Virus record (IMG/VR): IMGVR_UViG_3300044641_007115
Coordinates: 1-64,000 of that record
Length of the DNA stretch: 64,000 nt
Direction: 5' to 3' (one strand)
Origin: a virus
The notes beneath the pieces are model-generated. The model saw only the letters and a list, made by a program, of their open reading frames with translations, had not been told where the DNA came from and made no database searches. Every line of letters begins with the position of its first letter. The first letter of the stretch is position 1. Below, piece by piece: positions 16,954-24,973 of this stretch. The position numbers and the translations under genes were made by a program.

Positions 16954-17472
16954 ATGAACGAAGAAAAACTTCTCAGGCTTCCCGTCCCGCTGGCGACAAA
17001 GATGCTTGAATATGGGTGGATCGTCACAGGCGTGCCATCCATCGGAATTGCCTACACGGTCGGTCTGATGGAGAAGTTCAACCATCCTGAAATCGCCATC
17101 CACGGACTTCCGGTTCAAACATCTTACGGCTTCCTCCAATCGATTGTGAAGATGATCCGTGACGGCAAACGGTTCGAACCCGGCCAGAACTACGATGAAA
17201 TCGCGGCCAACTTCCCCACACAGTTCGTCGTTGTGGACCGGGAGAATGCGTCGTGGGTCGGTATGGTCTACAACTACAACGGCCCGATGTTCAACGCACT
17301 TCAGATGATCTGGACGGACACGAAAGGAAAGTTTCCGTGGGAACCCGACTTCGAAGAGCGGTTCCGCGACAAACAACATGTCCTCAATGTCCCGGTGCCA
17401 TACCCCGAATCCGGCGATAGCTGTTGTGACGCAAATTGTGCGTGCAATTCGAAAAACAATCCGGTCCACTGA
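16954..17472 (+). CDS. DUF4262-like protein
   Basis: 172 aa. Start at MNEEKLL (16954) rather than the upstream ATG at 16897, which would lie before the -10 box. The motif IAYTVGLMEKFNHPEIAIHGL, then FLQSIVKMIRDGKRFEPG matches the DUF4262 layout (YTIGL...HPE...G). Biochemical function of that family is not established. The C-terminus carries a Cys-rich tail (CCDANCACNS). Ends before a terminator at 17529. Confidence 0.65.
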   Translation: MNEEKLLRLPVPLATKMLEYGWIVTGVPSIGIAYTVGLMEKFNHPEIAIHGLPVQTSYGFLQSIVKMIRDGKRFEPGQNYDEIAANFPTQFVVVDRENASWVGMVYNYNGPMFNALQMIWTDTKGKFPWEPDFEERFRDKQHVLNVPVPYPESGDSCCDANCACNSKNNPVH

Positions 17473-17528
17473 TGTATAATGATGGGTGAGCGTGTGCTGT
17501 GAGAGGTTCGCGCTTTCTCTTGCTTGAC

Positions 17529-17563
17529 GGCGGGCCAGTGTATCGGCCCGCCATTTTTATTTG
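17529..17563 (+). terminator. Rho-independent terminator
   Basis: 8-bp stem GGCGGGCC / GGCCCGCC followed by ATTTTTATTT on the plus strand. Ends the 16954 transcript. Its T-run overlaps the stop of the convergent gene at 17557. Confidence 0.85.
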
Positions 17564-18315
17564 GTCACCGTGACGGAAGGCGTCGCCGCCCGGTTGATAT
17601 TGAACCAAATCAAAGTGCCGTTCGCGGCATAGCCGATCACCCGGTCGTACCACTTCGGCTTCGTGAGCCTGTCGATGTTGGATGTTATGTTGCTGGTGTT
17701 CTGGACAATGATGGGGAACTGTGTAGCGAAGGCGTCCGTGCTCTTCCTGACATCGGAAGCAACCAAAGGAATGGTCGTCGAAATCCCTTGCATGGTGGCC
17801 GATGTATCCCGGCTGGCGGCACGGAAGGAAACCATTGAATCGGTCACAAGGTTCTGCCAACAGAAATCATTCTCCGCACAGTTCGTGAATGGCTTCAGTG
17901 AAGTGTCCAGACGATCCGGTATCGCCGCATAGGTCTTCGTCAGATCATTCACCCCGCCCGCTACGTTGGTCAGGTTTCGGTCAGCGGATGCCACCAACTG
18001 ATCGACCCGCTTCAAGGTTTCCCCTTCCAGTGCGACTAGATGACGATCCGTGGTCTTTTCCAGACTGCTGATGCGACGATCCGTGGTGGTTCGGATCTCT
18101 GTTAACTGTTGCTCCGTGGTCGCTCTCCAATCGGTCAACTGGCGATTCGCGGTTGTTTCTAAGGAAGACACCCGCGTGTCAATTAGCGCACGGGTTGCGG
18201 TCATTTCTGTTTTGATGATGTCGGGAACAATCCACAGAAGGCGGGCAACAAAGAGCAAACAGAGAACAGAAGCGAAGTAGAAGGACGCTTTCGCAACGGC
18301 TAAAATCTTATCCAT
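17557..18315 (-). CDS. Membrane-anchored coiled-coil protein
   Basis: 252 aa. One N-terminal transmembrane segment (about 9-31, SFYFASVLCLLFVARLLWIV). Residues 35-110 have a Thr/Arg/Leu heptad pattern with short repeats (RQLTDWRATTEQQLTEIRTT, RISSLEKTTDRHL), a likely coiled coil. A second hydrophobic patch lies near 232-242. Resembles phage proteins annotated only as coiled-coil membrane proteins. Role unknown; the periplasmic or cytoplasmic side cannot be told. Confidence 0.55.
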   Translation of the reverse strand: MDKILAVAKASFYFASVLCLLFVARLLWIVPDIIKTEMTATRALIDTRVSSLETTANRQLTDWRATTEQQLTEIRTTTDRRISSLEKTTDRHLVALEGETLKRVDQLVASADRNLTNVAGGVNDLTKTYAAIPDRLDTSLKPFTNCAENDFCWQNLVTDSMVSFRAASRDTSATMQGISTTIPLVASDVRKSTDAFATQFPIIVQNTSNITSNIDRLTKPKWYDRVIGYAANGTLIWFNINRAATPSVTVTK

Positions 18316-18352
18316 AAAAGCTACTTAGCGGCCTTACTGGATAACTAATTGG

Positions 18353-18640
18353 CTATTCTGCGGCGACGACTTCACTCAAAATATCCCCGGTGGCGATCAA
18401 GTTTCCAGTCGCATCGATCTTCATCAGATGCGGAACTTTGCGGATCGAAAACCGGCGGACCAAATCCGAAGAAGAGTTGACATCCACAAATAGCGCTGTG
18501 ATTTTGGTCGGGTCTAATCCACCTACTCGTTTCACCATGCGTGCGCTTAGCACACTGCCGGGCATCACAAATACAAGGAGAATGGGGAGTTTCGATGCTT
18601 TGATAGCGGCATCAATGGTGTTGGCGTCAACGGTGGTCAC
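18353..18640 (-). CDS. Thioredoxin-fold protein lacking the CxxC
   Basis: 95 aa from GTG 18640 (5 nt after a late-type TAAATA). The order fits a small thioredoxin: beta strand PILLVFVMPG (19-28), helix, strand ITALFVDVNSS, and the cis-Pro segment RKVPHLMKID (68-76). Where thioredoxins have W-C-x-x-C the sequence is MPGSVLSARM, with no cysteines, so redox activity is unlikely. It may serve as a binding partner or assembly factor, as T4-type phages use host thioredoxin-like modules. This last point is inference. Confidence 0.6.
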   Translation of the reverse strand: MTTVDANTIDAAIKASKLPILLVFVMPGSVLSARMVKRVGGLDPTKITALFVDVNSSSDLVRRFSIRKVPHLMKIDATGNLIATGDILSEVVAAE

Positions 18641-18645
18641 ACACC

Positions 18646-18651
18646 TATTTA
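18646..18651 (-). promoter_or_regulatory. Late-type TAAATA motif, leftward
   Basis: TAAATA on the minus strand, 5 nt before GTG 18640. Confidence 0.5.
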
Positions 18652-18654
18652 GGG

Positions 18655-18933
18655 CTAGACCAGTGCGTCAGCTTGTTCCATCGTAGGGTTGATGTAGCAG
18701 GATTGGCCGGTGGCCGCTTCCTGTTGCTCACGGAAGATCGAAACGATGGCCCACGGAACGATTCCTTCTTTCCGGCAATTCCATCCGTGATCCCACGCCT
18801 CTTTGTAGTACCCATCCCGATGCGGATTGTCAGTGATGGGTTGATTATCGCGATGGGCGGCGAATCCTTTTTTGGTGGCCCAATTTTCCCCGCTTCGAAT
18901 GTAAGCGGCTTCAGCGGCATACGCTTGGCACAT
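18655..18933 (-). CDS. Small Rmf/CrpP-like hypothetical protein
   Basis: 92 aa. The segment NPHRDGYYKEAWDHGWNCRK has the pattern NP(x)4-GYxxAWxxGW(x)2-R of ribosome modulation factor/CrpP-type small proteins and of many unnamed phage proteins. True Rmf homology is not shown. It begins 4 nt after the phosphatase gene's stop, so the two are coupled. Confidence 0.45.
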   Translation of the reverse strand: MCQAYAAEAAYIRSGENWATKKGFAAHRDNQPITDNPHRDGYYKEAWDHGWNCRKEGIVPWAIVSIFREQQEAATGQSCYINPTMEQADALV

Positions 18934-18937
18934 GGAG

Positions 18938-19393
18938 TTATGGTATCACGATGAGTGGTTCTGGCGTTTCTGAGAGGCGCAACCCGGTCGCACAATACGA
19001 TTTGCCGGAACGATAGATCGCTCCCGCCGGACTGATTTTCGAACGCCGGGTTGCAATGTAGTTCAGCGCGGCATCGAAGTTCTGAAAATGCCCGGCCTTC
19101 ACCAGATAGCATGCTGTAATCATCGGCGACCGGCTGATCCCGGCGGCACAGTGGATCAACACGCGCTGTCCCGCACGGATTCCGTCATGGATCAAGGACA
19201 CGGCCCGGTGGATGATTTTGTTGTCAACGGCCAAACCATCGTGGAAACCGACTTGCCAACTATCTGCACATTTGTGCTTCAGTTCGTATTCGTTGCATAC
19301 GGCAATCGCGCGGTCGATGCGTTCTCCCAACTGTGGGTCGGTGGCATCAGCAAGATCGCCCAAAAACAACTTATCGAAAATGATAGAATCCAT
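18938..19393 (-). CDS. Dual-specificity phosphatase-like protein
   Basis: 151 aa. The active-site loop HCAAGISRS at 81-89 fits HCxxGxxRS of cysteine-based dual-specificity phosphatases, with Cys82 as nucleophile and Arg88 binding phosphate. Asp52 in GFHDG is placed as general acid. Such enzymes remove phosphate from Ser/Thr/Tyr or from RNA or nucleotide ends. The substrate here is unknown. The start codon shares its first base region with the stop of the hub gene (19393). Confidence 0.8.
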   Translation of the reverse strand: MDSIIFDKLFLGDLADATDPQLGERIDRAIAVCNEYELKHKCADSWQVGFHDGLAVDNKIIHRAVSLIHDGIRAGQRVLIHCAAGISRSPMITACYLVKAGHFQNFDAALNYIATRRSKISPAGAIYRSGKSYCATGLRLSETPEPLIVIP

Positions 19394-20625
19394 TACGGGT
19401 ACGCCTCAAATACGGAGTCCTTGACCAGTTCGAGCACCGTCACATATTGCTTTTGGTCTACCTTGTGTCGAATGCCGGAAATCAAAAACTTCCCTCTGTA
19501 GTGTTTATCGACCATCTGTTGATTGTTTTGCGGTGGCTCTGGCGACGGCATCTCAAATTTCACAACATCGCCTACTTTCAGATTGCTGTTGCCGGGCACG
19601 CTCACGCTCAACTTGATGTTCTGTAGCTGTTGTAATTGTGACACACGATCCAACAGCCAACGGTCCACTTGGTTCACGAAGGGAGCGACGCCGGTGCTGT
19701 ACATCTTGAACTTGTTCGCTTTGTTGTGCAAGTCTGACCGGGAGTTCGAGTACAGTTTGTTGCCGGGATACAGGTGTTTGTGCTTGTCGAAATTCGCCGT
19801 GTAGTCCCATGTGAAGCGTTCCCACTTCTTCCGCACATGGCTGTGTGTGATGAGTTCGGAAGCATACATGCCTTGCTCTTGATTCTCTCGAACGTCGCTG
19901 TAGAAATCGACCGTGTAGGCTTGGATGGCTTCCATGTCTTGATTGATCGTCCGGGCGTGATGCGTCCCCGATTCCCTGACGTTGGCCGGTTGATAGATGA
20001 TGTCTTGTACCGGTCCCTTCTCCAGACACTTTTCAATGGGAATCCAATAGAACTTGTCGAAGGTCTGATAGTAGAGATAGTTCGCGCCGTTGTAGCTCGA
20101 AGGATTGGCGCGCGTAGACAACCACTGAATCCCTTGGATCGGGTGGAGATTCGGGATTATGATGTGATGGATGTACTTCGATGGTTCAATCTCGATAGCG
20201 CCGCCGCCAAGCCATGTGTTGTGTAAGTCGGCTACGATCTCATGGATTTGCTTGCTCTTGTATGATTTGCTGACACGGACCTTGTAGTTCTTCCATGCCT
20301 CATCCGCACAGAAATTGAGGATGTATGCCAAGTTTCGATCTTTGCCAAGGTGCCGGTCGGTCGCGCTGTAGACACGAAATTGTTTCGTCAATAGTCCTTT
20401 GCCGGGCGTTTCAAGTCCGATGGTCAGGGTTTCAAATCCGAAGATCGGAAAGTTCGCCAGCCGGTTCTGTGTGTCGGAAATGAGCACGGTACCGCTCATC
20501 GTCGGGGACCAGATGTCTTCGAAGATATTGAGTTCGTGGTAGATGTAGCGAATATCCCAAATCTCACCCGTGCAAAGCGTCAGGGTCAGTTCTTTGAGGT
20601 TATAATCCTTCGGGAAATCGGCCAT
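19393..20625 (-). CDS. Baseplate hub protein (gp27-like)
   Basis: 410 aa. The C-terminal third has the pattern LSVSVPGNSNLKVGDVVKFEMP, then HYRGKFLISGIRHKVDQKQY, i.e. the G-D-x-V plus Y-x-G-x-(F/Y)-L-I-x-x-(I/V)-x-H strand pair of gp27/gpD-type hub proteins. The N-terminal part has a beta-rich opening (GEIWDIRYIYHELNIFEDIW). Size matches T4 gp27 (391 aa). It lies 1 nt after gp53 in the same leftward operon, fitting a baseplate role. Assignment by pattern. Confidence 0.65.
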   Translation of the reverse strand: MADFPKDYNLKELTLTLCTGEIWDIRYIYHELNIFEDIWSPTMSGTVLISDTQNRLANFPIFGFETLTIGLETPGKGLLTKQFRVYSATDRHLGKDRNLAYILNFCADEAWKNYKVRVSKSYKSKQIHEIVADLHNTWLGGGAIEIEPSKYIHHIIIPNLHPIQGIQWLSTRANPSSYNGANYLYYQTFDKFYWIPIEKCLEKGPVQDIIYQPANVRESGTHHARTINQDMEAIQAYTVDFYSDVRENQEQGMYASELITHSHVRKKWERFTWDYTANFDKHKHLYPGNKLYSNSRSDLHNKANKFKMYSTGVAPFVNQVDRWLLDRVSQLQQLQNIKLSVSVPGNSNLKVGDVVKFEMPSPEPPQNNQQMVDKHYRGKFLISGIRHKVDQKQYVTVLELVKDSVFEAYP

Positions 20626-20626
20626 T

Positions 20627-21181
20627 TTACACCAACTTGTTTTCCTTCATGAGCCGGATCAACTGGTCTTCCAGCATCGGCGTATGTTTCTTGTCGATCA
20701 ATCGAATGTTCCGCTTCGCGTCGTTCTCTGCCACCAAGAAATCATATAGTGTCACCCGCTTGCGTTCGTTCACCGGGGTACGGACAAACGTGTCGTAGTC
20801 GATCTGGACGCCGTGGATGTCTTCGTAGTGATGAAGGGTCTGATAGGTATAAATCAGACCGTCTTGCTGTGGCGTGGTGTATTGCGCCCGAATGTATGCG
20901 ATGAAATCTTCATAGGACAGCGGCCAGTCGGTGTACGGGTTGATGATGTCATTCGCCAGAAGAACGATCCAGTGATACCCGGTCCAGCCGTAATAGCGAT
21001 GGGCTATGTCTTCGATCCGTTCGCCATCCTTGACGGAGTACTCATACATTTCGAGCATTTCCGTCTTGATGACATCGCGGATCTTCACCCGCTGAAGGAT
21101 GTTCACCGTCGCCCGAAGGTTGTTGTCGTCCAACATGTCGTATTGGACAAACGGAATCGTTGAAAAGAAAGGAGTCGGCAT
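20627..21181 (-). CDS. 53: Baseplate wedge protein gp53
   Basis: 184 aa, near T4 gp53 (196 aa). Characteristic motifs: SVKDGERIEDIAHRYYG, YHWIVLLANDIINPYTDWPL and FIAYIRAQY, the LysM-like part of gp53 that holds the wedge in the baseplate. N-terminal YDMLDDNN and NILQRVKIRDV also match. The start at 21181 is 9 nt after a late-type TAAATA (minus strand). Confidence 0.9.
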   Translation of the reverse strand: MPTPFFSTIPFVQYDMLDDNNLRATVNILQRVKIRDVIKTEMLEMYEYSVKDGERIEDIAHRYYGWTGYHWIVLLANDIINPYTDWPLSYEDFIAYIRAQYTTPQQDGLIYTYQTLHHYEDIHGVQIDYDTFVRTPVNERKRVTLYDFLVAENDAKRNIRLIDKKHTPMLEDQLIRLMKENKLV

Positions 21182-21190
21182 CGCTTCTGG

Positions 21191-21224
21191 TATTTACCTA
21201 CGACCCCGGAACCGCCCATAAATA
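21191..21224. promoter_or_regulatory. Divergent late-type promoter pair
   Basis: Minus strand TAAATA (21191-21196) lies 9 nt before the gp53 start. Plus strand TAAATA (21219-21224, as CATAAATA) lies 6 nt before GTG 21231 of gp4. Only 49 bp separate the two start codons and neither has a Shine-Dalgarno. Confidence 0.65.
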
Positions 21225-21230
21225 ACCTAT

Positions 21231-21671
21231 GTGCCGTGGCAAGGACAGTTTCGACCCAAGAATCCGGGCAAATACGTTGGCGACGTAAACGCCATCTACT
21301 ACCGCTCATCGCTGGAATACCGGCTGATGAAGCATCTTGACGCTCACCCGGATGTCCTGCATTGGAATTCGGAAGAAGTGGTCGTCCCGTATGTAAAGCC
21401 GACCGATAATCGCATCCACCGATATTTCGTGGACATGGTGGCACAGGTCAAAAGGCAAGACGGTCAGATCAAAACCTACTTGATCGAAGTCAAACCCTAC
21501 GACCAGTGTTTCCCGCCCAAGCAACCGAAGACGCGCAAACAGAGCGCCCGGTACTTAGGCGAAATGGCTACCTATGCTGTCAATCAGGCGAAGTGGAACG
21601 CCGCCAAAGAATTTTGCAAGAAACAGGGTTGGGAATTCACTGTGATGACCGACCGGGAGTTGAGATACTAG
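21231..21671 (+). CDS. 4: Head completion protein gp4
   Basis: 146 aa (T4 gp4 is 150 aa). Matches the family in order: GQFRPKNPGKYVGD, YYRSSLEYRLMKHLD, VLHWNSEEVVVPY, HRYFVDMV, TYLIEVKP and YAVNQAKWNAAKEFC. The E...D...ExK arrangement is that of a PD-(D/E)XK nuclease fold. gp4 is added to filled heads before tail joining. GTG start with late-type motif 6 nt upstream. Confidence 0.9.
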   Translation: MPWQGQFRPKNPGKYVGDVNAIYYRSSLEYRLMKHLDAHPDVLHWNSEEVVVPYVKPTDNRIHRYFVDMVAQVKRQDGQIKTYLIEVKPYDQCFPPKQPKTRKQSARYLGEMATYAVNQAKWNAAKEFCKKQGWEFTVMTDRELRY

Positions 21672-21672
21672 G

Positions 21673-22839
21673 ATGCCGCGTAAACCGAGTAGCGACATCA
21701 CACAGATTGTCAAGGACAAGGCGAAGAAATCTACGCCGAAGGCCAACGTGTCTGTGAAACCGGAACCCGCGCCGAAGATCCGTCTTCCGAAGGGGACGCC
21801 GGATGATGTTCGGGCAATTGTCAAGAAGTATCTTGAACCGTCCCCGAAGAAAGTTTCGCGCGCGGATGTTCTGAAGGACATTCAGAAGATCGTCAAGTCG
21901 TTTGCCAAAAAGACTCCCGGCCAAGAGAAGGCGAAGGTTCCACCGGCACCGAAAGCAACGACGCGACCCAAGGCAACCCCGCCGCCACCACCCGCACCGG
22001 AACCGCCCAAACCGACCCCACCGTCTCCGAAAGACGACGTTCGAGCTATCGTCAAGTCCAAGGCGAAGAAAGCCGCGACCATGCATGTCGCACCGCCGAA
22101 GACGAAACCAAAAGCCAAGCCCGTTCCGCCATCCCCGGCGAAGCCAAGCCCGGCGGCGGATATCGCGAAGGCCAAGACCAAGAAGACCAGCGTACCGGAT
22201 CTTCACCCGCGCATCTATCCAACCGATGATCGTCCGCTGACGTTCTTCGACAAGGTGAAGAATCGCATGCGCCGGGAAGGAATTCCGTTGCTGACGAAGA
22301 AGGCCCGCGCTTGGATGAAACAAACATTGACCAATATGCGGACACCAAGCCGCAAAGGGTTGGTGAACAACGGAGAAACACTAGCCGATGTTTTGATCGG
22401 CAACATGTTCTTCTTCTTCTACGACGCCAAGCACAAGAAGACGCTTCCGTATTGGGACCGTTTTCCGATGATCTTTCCTTTGGAACTGTACGACGATGGT
22501 TTCCTTGGGATCAACCTACACTACTTGGATCGGACACTTCGTTTGAGGCTGTTCGACAAGTTGATGCAATTCAAGAACAACGACCGGTACGATGACTCCA
22601 CGAAGTTGAAGTTGAGCTATGCTTTGTTGTCTTCCGTCGCCAAGTTCCCCGAAGTGCGACCGTGCGTGAAGCGGTATTTGTCCAGCCACGTGCGTTCGCA
22701 GTTCTTGCGTGTTCATCCATCAGAGTGGGAAATCGCTCTGTTCTTACCCGTGGAAATGTTCCAGAAACAGAGTGCGGATTATGTGTGGTCAGATTCACGT
22801 CGCAAGATCCGCTCATTCACCAAGAAGAAGAGGAAATAG
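21673..22839 (+). CDS. T4-superfamily conserved protein with Pro/Lys-rich N-terminus
   Basis: 388 aa. Residues 1-190 are low-complexity Pro/Lys/Ala with repeated DVRAIVK and DIQKIVK-type motifs (DITQIVKDKA, DDVRAIVKKY, DVLKDIQKIVK, DDVRAIVKSKA). Residues 230-388 are a folded domain (MFFFFYDAKHKKTLPYWDRF, PLELYDDGFLGINLHYL, PCVKRYLSSHVRSQFL). That domain recurs in marine T4-like phages near gp4/gp53 as I recall, sometimes annotated as DNA end protector gp2. I cannot confirm that function. Confidence 0.55.
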   Translation: MPRKPSSDITQIVKDKAKKSTPKANVSVKPEPAPKIRLPKGTPDDVRAIVKKYLEPSPKKVSRADVLKDIQKIVKSFAKKTPGQEKAKVPPAPKATTRPKATPPPPPAPEPPKPTPPSPKDDVRAIVKSKAKKAATMHVAPPKTKPKAKPVPPSPAKPSPAADIAKAKTKKTSVPDLHPRIYPTDDRPLTFFDKVKNRMRREGIPLLTKKARAWMKQTLTNMRTPSRKGLVNNGETLADVLIGNMFFFFYDAKHKKTLPYWDRFPMIFPLELYDDGFLGINLHYLDRTLRLRLFDKLMQFKNNDRYDDSTKLKLSYALLSSVAKFPEVRPCVKRYLSSHVRSQFLRVHPSEWEIALFLPVEMFQKQSADYVWSDSRRKIRSFTKKKRK

Positions 22840-22842
22840 ATT

Positions 22843-23712
22843 ATGTCATTCACCCTACCGCGTGTCGGAGATATTCCGCGTCTTGGGTTACCGCCCTTGC
22901 CGCCATTTCAGCCGATTGCGATCAGTTCGATTCCGCCGCGCCTGACAAACTTCGAAGCGTTCGTTAACAACTCTCCGCGTCTGGTGTTGGATCATCCAAA
23001 CTACGCAAACATCACCAATTTCACCGCAACGATGTTTGCCAGCAACGTGTTTGCCCGGCCCAATCGGTTTCGGGTAGAAGTAGCGACACTCAATCTATTT
23101 CAAAATTTGGACCGCACTATCGGCCCGCCCGGATACGACCAGAATTGGGCACAGTGGTTCGGTGCCAAAGACGCTATCGAAACCGGCAACCGGCTGATGT
23201 TCTATTGTTTCAATGCCGAAATCCCCGGCGTGTCTTATCAGACCGACGACAACCGCATCTATGGCGCACAGTTCAAGGTTCCATACATGCCGCAATACAA
23301 CGACATCGATCTTGAATTCTATGTCGGGGACGACATGTTCGAGCGGTGGTTCTTCGAGGGATGGATGCATTCCATCATGGACCCACAGACGCAAGACTTC
23401 AACTACATCGGCGAATTTTCAACCGGCATCACGATCACTCAAATGGATCTGAACGATCAAGACGTGTACACTTGTACGCTACTCGAAGCGTTCCCCATTG
23501 CAATCAATCAGATGGATCTGAATTGGGACACCCAAAATGAAATCCATCGGGTGTCGGTGACATTCACCTACAAGCGGGTATTGACCGTGGATCTGGACGA
23601 ACGCACTCTCAGTGTCAACAATGATGCTGGTCGCGGCAACCGCGAACGTTTCCGTGAAACAGTGATTACACCGGCTCAGCGTCAGGCACAACAAAACCAA
23701 CCCCGGTCCTAA
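22843..23712 (+). CDS. Tail-tube-fold protein (gp54-like initiator)
   Basis: 289 aa with AAGAGGAAA site upstream. The core (LMFYCFNAEIPGVSYQTDD, DIDLEFYVGDDMFERWFFEG, SIMDPQTQDFNY, then TLLEAFPIAINQMDLNWD and RVSVTFTYKRV) fits the gp19/gp48/gp54 tube fold. The DPxT motif before a beta strand and the extra N-terminal ~60 residues fit gp54 (tube initiator at the baseplate) better than the main tube protein. Next to gp26 and gp4 homologues. Confidence 0.65.
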   Translation: MSFTLPRVGDIPRLGLPPLPPFQPIAISSIPPRLTNFEAFVNNSPRLVLDHPNYANITNFTATMFASNVFARPNRFRVEVATLNLFQNLDRTIGPPGYDQNWAQWFGAKDAIETGNRLMFYCFNAEIPGVSYQTDDNRIYGAQFKVPYMPQYNDIDLEFYVGDDMFERWFFEGWMHSIMDPQTQDFNYIGEFSTGITITQMDLNDQDVYTCTLLEAFPIAINQMDLNWDTQNEIHRVSVTFTYKRVLTVDLDERTLSVNNDAGRGNRERFRETVITPAQRQAQQNQPRS

Positions 23713-23716
23713 TCTT

Positions 23717-23746
23717 TCGCGCGCACATCTCCGGGTGGGCGCGCGA
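23717..23746 (+). repeat. GC-rich hairpin after gp54-like gene
   Basis: Perfect 8-bp inverted repeat TCGCGCGC / GCGCGCGA with a 14-nt loop, followed by only TTTG. A weak terminator at best. Could also protect the 3' end of the upstream mRNA. Confidence 0.4.
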
Positions 23747-23768
23747 TTTGCCTACTAAGTAATTGCTG

Positions 23769-24539
23769 ATGAGCAACCTTCCATTACTCAAAACGCCGGA
23801 ATATGAATTGACTATTCCTTCTTCCGGCCAGCGGGCGGCGTTCCGTCCATTTCTAGTCCGGGAAGAAAAGATCCTCTTGATGGCTATGCAGAGCGAAGAT
23901 GAGAAACAAGTCATCCGCGCTGTTGAAGACATCATCAAGTCGTGTCTGATCGGAACCATTGATCTCAGCAAGTTGTCGATGTTCGACATCGAATACATCT
24001 TCCTGAAGATCCGCTCCAAGTCCATCGGCGAAATCGTCGAAATGCGGTATCAGTGCCAGCGGGAAATCCCGAAGACCGTGCGCGACGAACACACCGGCGA
24101 AACACAGGTGGTCAACCGCCCGTGTGGTACGAATGTGCCGATCAAAATCCATCTGGATGAAGTGAAAGTGGACAAGGACCCGAACCATACCACTCAAATC
24201 AAATTGACTGATGAAGTCGGGTTGACTATGCGATATCCCAACCTTTCGTTGGCCCGCAAATTGCAAACCGAAGGCCGGAATACAGAAGATGTTGGTCAGG
24301 CACTCGATTTGATCGCGGCCTGTATCGAATCGGTCTTCGACGCCGATCAGGTCATCACGGAGTTCAACCAAGCTGAAATGGTCAAATGGTTGGAAACTCT
24401 GACGCAGCAACAGTTTGCCGAAATTCAGAAGTTCTTCGACACGATCCCGCGCCTTCGCCACACGGTCCACTTCCAGTGCCCGGCATGTGGACATGAGCAA
24501 GACATCGTGATCGAAGGCATTCAAAATTTTTTCGGATAG
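23769..24539 (+). CDS. 26: Baseplate hub protein gp26-like
   Basis: 256 aa from ATG 23769, chosen over the TTG 6 nt upstream because a TAAGTA (late-motif variant) lies 7 nt before it. Matches the T4 gp26-type family: LPLLKTPEYELTIPSSG, RAAFRPFLVREEKILL, SKLSMFDIEYIFLKIRSKSI and GQALDLIAACIESV. Contains Cys pairs in the middle (C...C near 99/117) and a CPACGHEQ near the end, consistent with a zinc site. The family acts in baseplate hub assembly. Confidence 0.8.
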   Translation: MSNLPLLKTPEYELTIPSSGQRAAFRPFLVREEKILLMAMQSEDEKQVIRAVEDIIKSCLIGTIDLSKLSMFDIEYIFLKIRSKSIGEIVEMRYQCQREIPKTVRDEHTGETQVVNRPCGTNVPIKIHLDEVKVDKDPNHTTQIKLTDEVGLTMRYPNLSLARKLQTEGRNTEDVGQALDLIAACIESVFDADQVITEFNQAEMVKWLETLTQQQFAEIQKFFDTIPRLRHTVHFQCPACGHEQDIVIEGIQNFFG

Positions 24540-24544
24540 TCCTG

Positions 24545-24736
24545 TTGCACAATTCCCTAGCGAACTACTACGAAGTACAGTTCGCCTTGGCTCAACACCA
24601 TAAATACTCGATTACGGAAATCGAATCCTTGATGCCGTGGGAGCGGGACATATACGTGACCATGCTGAACAATTGGGTCAAGGAAGAGCAAGAAAGGATG
24701 CGTTCCGAACAGGCACGCCAAAAAACGGGTAGGTGA
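24545..24736 (+). CDS. Small gp51-like hub assembly protein
   Basis: 63 aa from TTG 24545, 5 nt after gp26. Helical: YYEVQFALAQHHKYSITEIE, then LMPWERDIYVTMLNNWVKEE. This looks like the small proteins following gp26 in T4-like phages (gp51, hub assembly catalyst) and like tail-assembly chaperone tails (YY..F.L..HH.(Y/F)S..E(I/L)). Function inferred from position. It contains an internal CATAAATA that I do not count as a promoter. Confidence 0.5.
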   Translation: MHNSLANYYEVQFALAQHHKYSITEIESLMPWERDIYVTMLNNWVKEEQERMRSEQARQKTGR

Positions 24737-24742
24737 AGAGCT

Positions 24743-24970
24743 ATGAAATGGTGGATTGATTTTGTACATGGATTCAACACTCCAGCGGGCAATTTGGTTG
24801 CCTGTCTGGTTCTGGTCCTTTTTCTGACCCCATTCCTGATTCAAAACAATCCGAAAGCGTGGGAAGCGTTGACATTCATCTTGGGAGTAATCGGTGGTCT
24901 GGTTCGGGGTGCAAATACGAACTCTGAACCGCCACCGCCCGCCCCGAAGCAACAGGATGAAGAAGAGTAA
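24743..24970 (+). CDS. Small two-helix membrane protein, possible holin
   Basis: 75 aa. Two hydrophobic stretches (about 17-33 NLVACLVLVLFLTPFLI and 41-56 ALTFILGVIGGLVRG) and an acidic C-terminus (PKQQDEEE). Size and layout fit a class II holin or a tail-associated membrane protein. It sits between hub genes and the tail lysin gene. The holin role is speculation. Confidence 0.5.
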   Translation: MKWWIDFVHGFNTPAGNLVACLVLVLFLTPFLIQNNPKAWEALTFILGVIGGLVRGANTNSEPPPPAPKQQDEEE

Positions 24971-24973
24971 AGA

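Noticed and set aside
23853-24524. Open frame of 223 codons on the minus strand
   Set aside because: Antisense to gp26, which matches a known family.
24593-24602. CATAAATA inside the gp51-like gene
   Set aside because: No start codon at the usual 5-9 nt and it is within a coding region; treated as chance.
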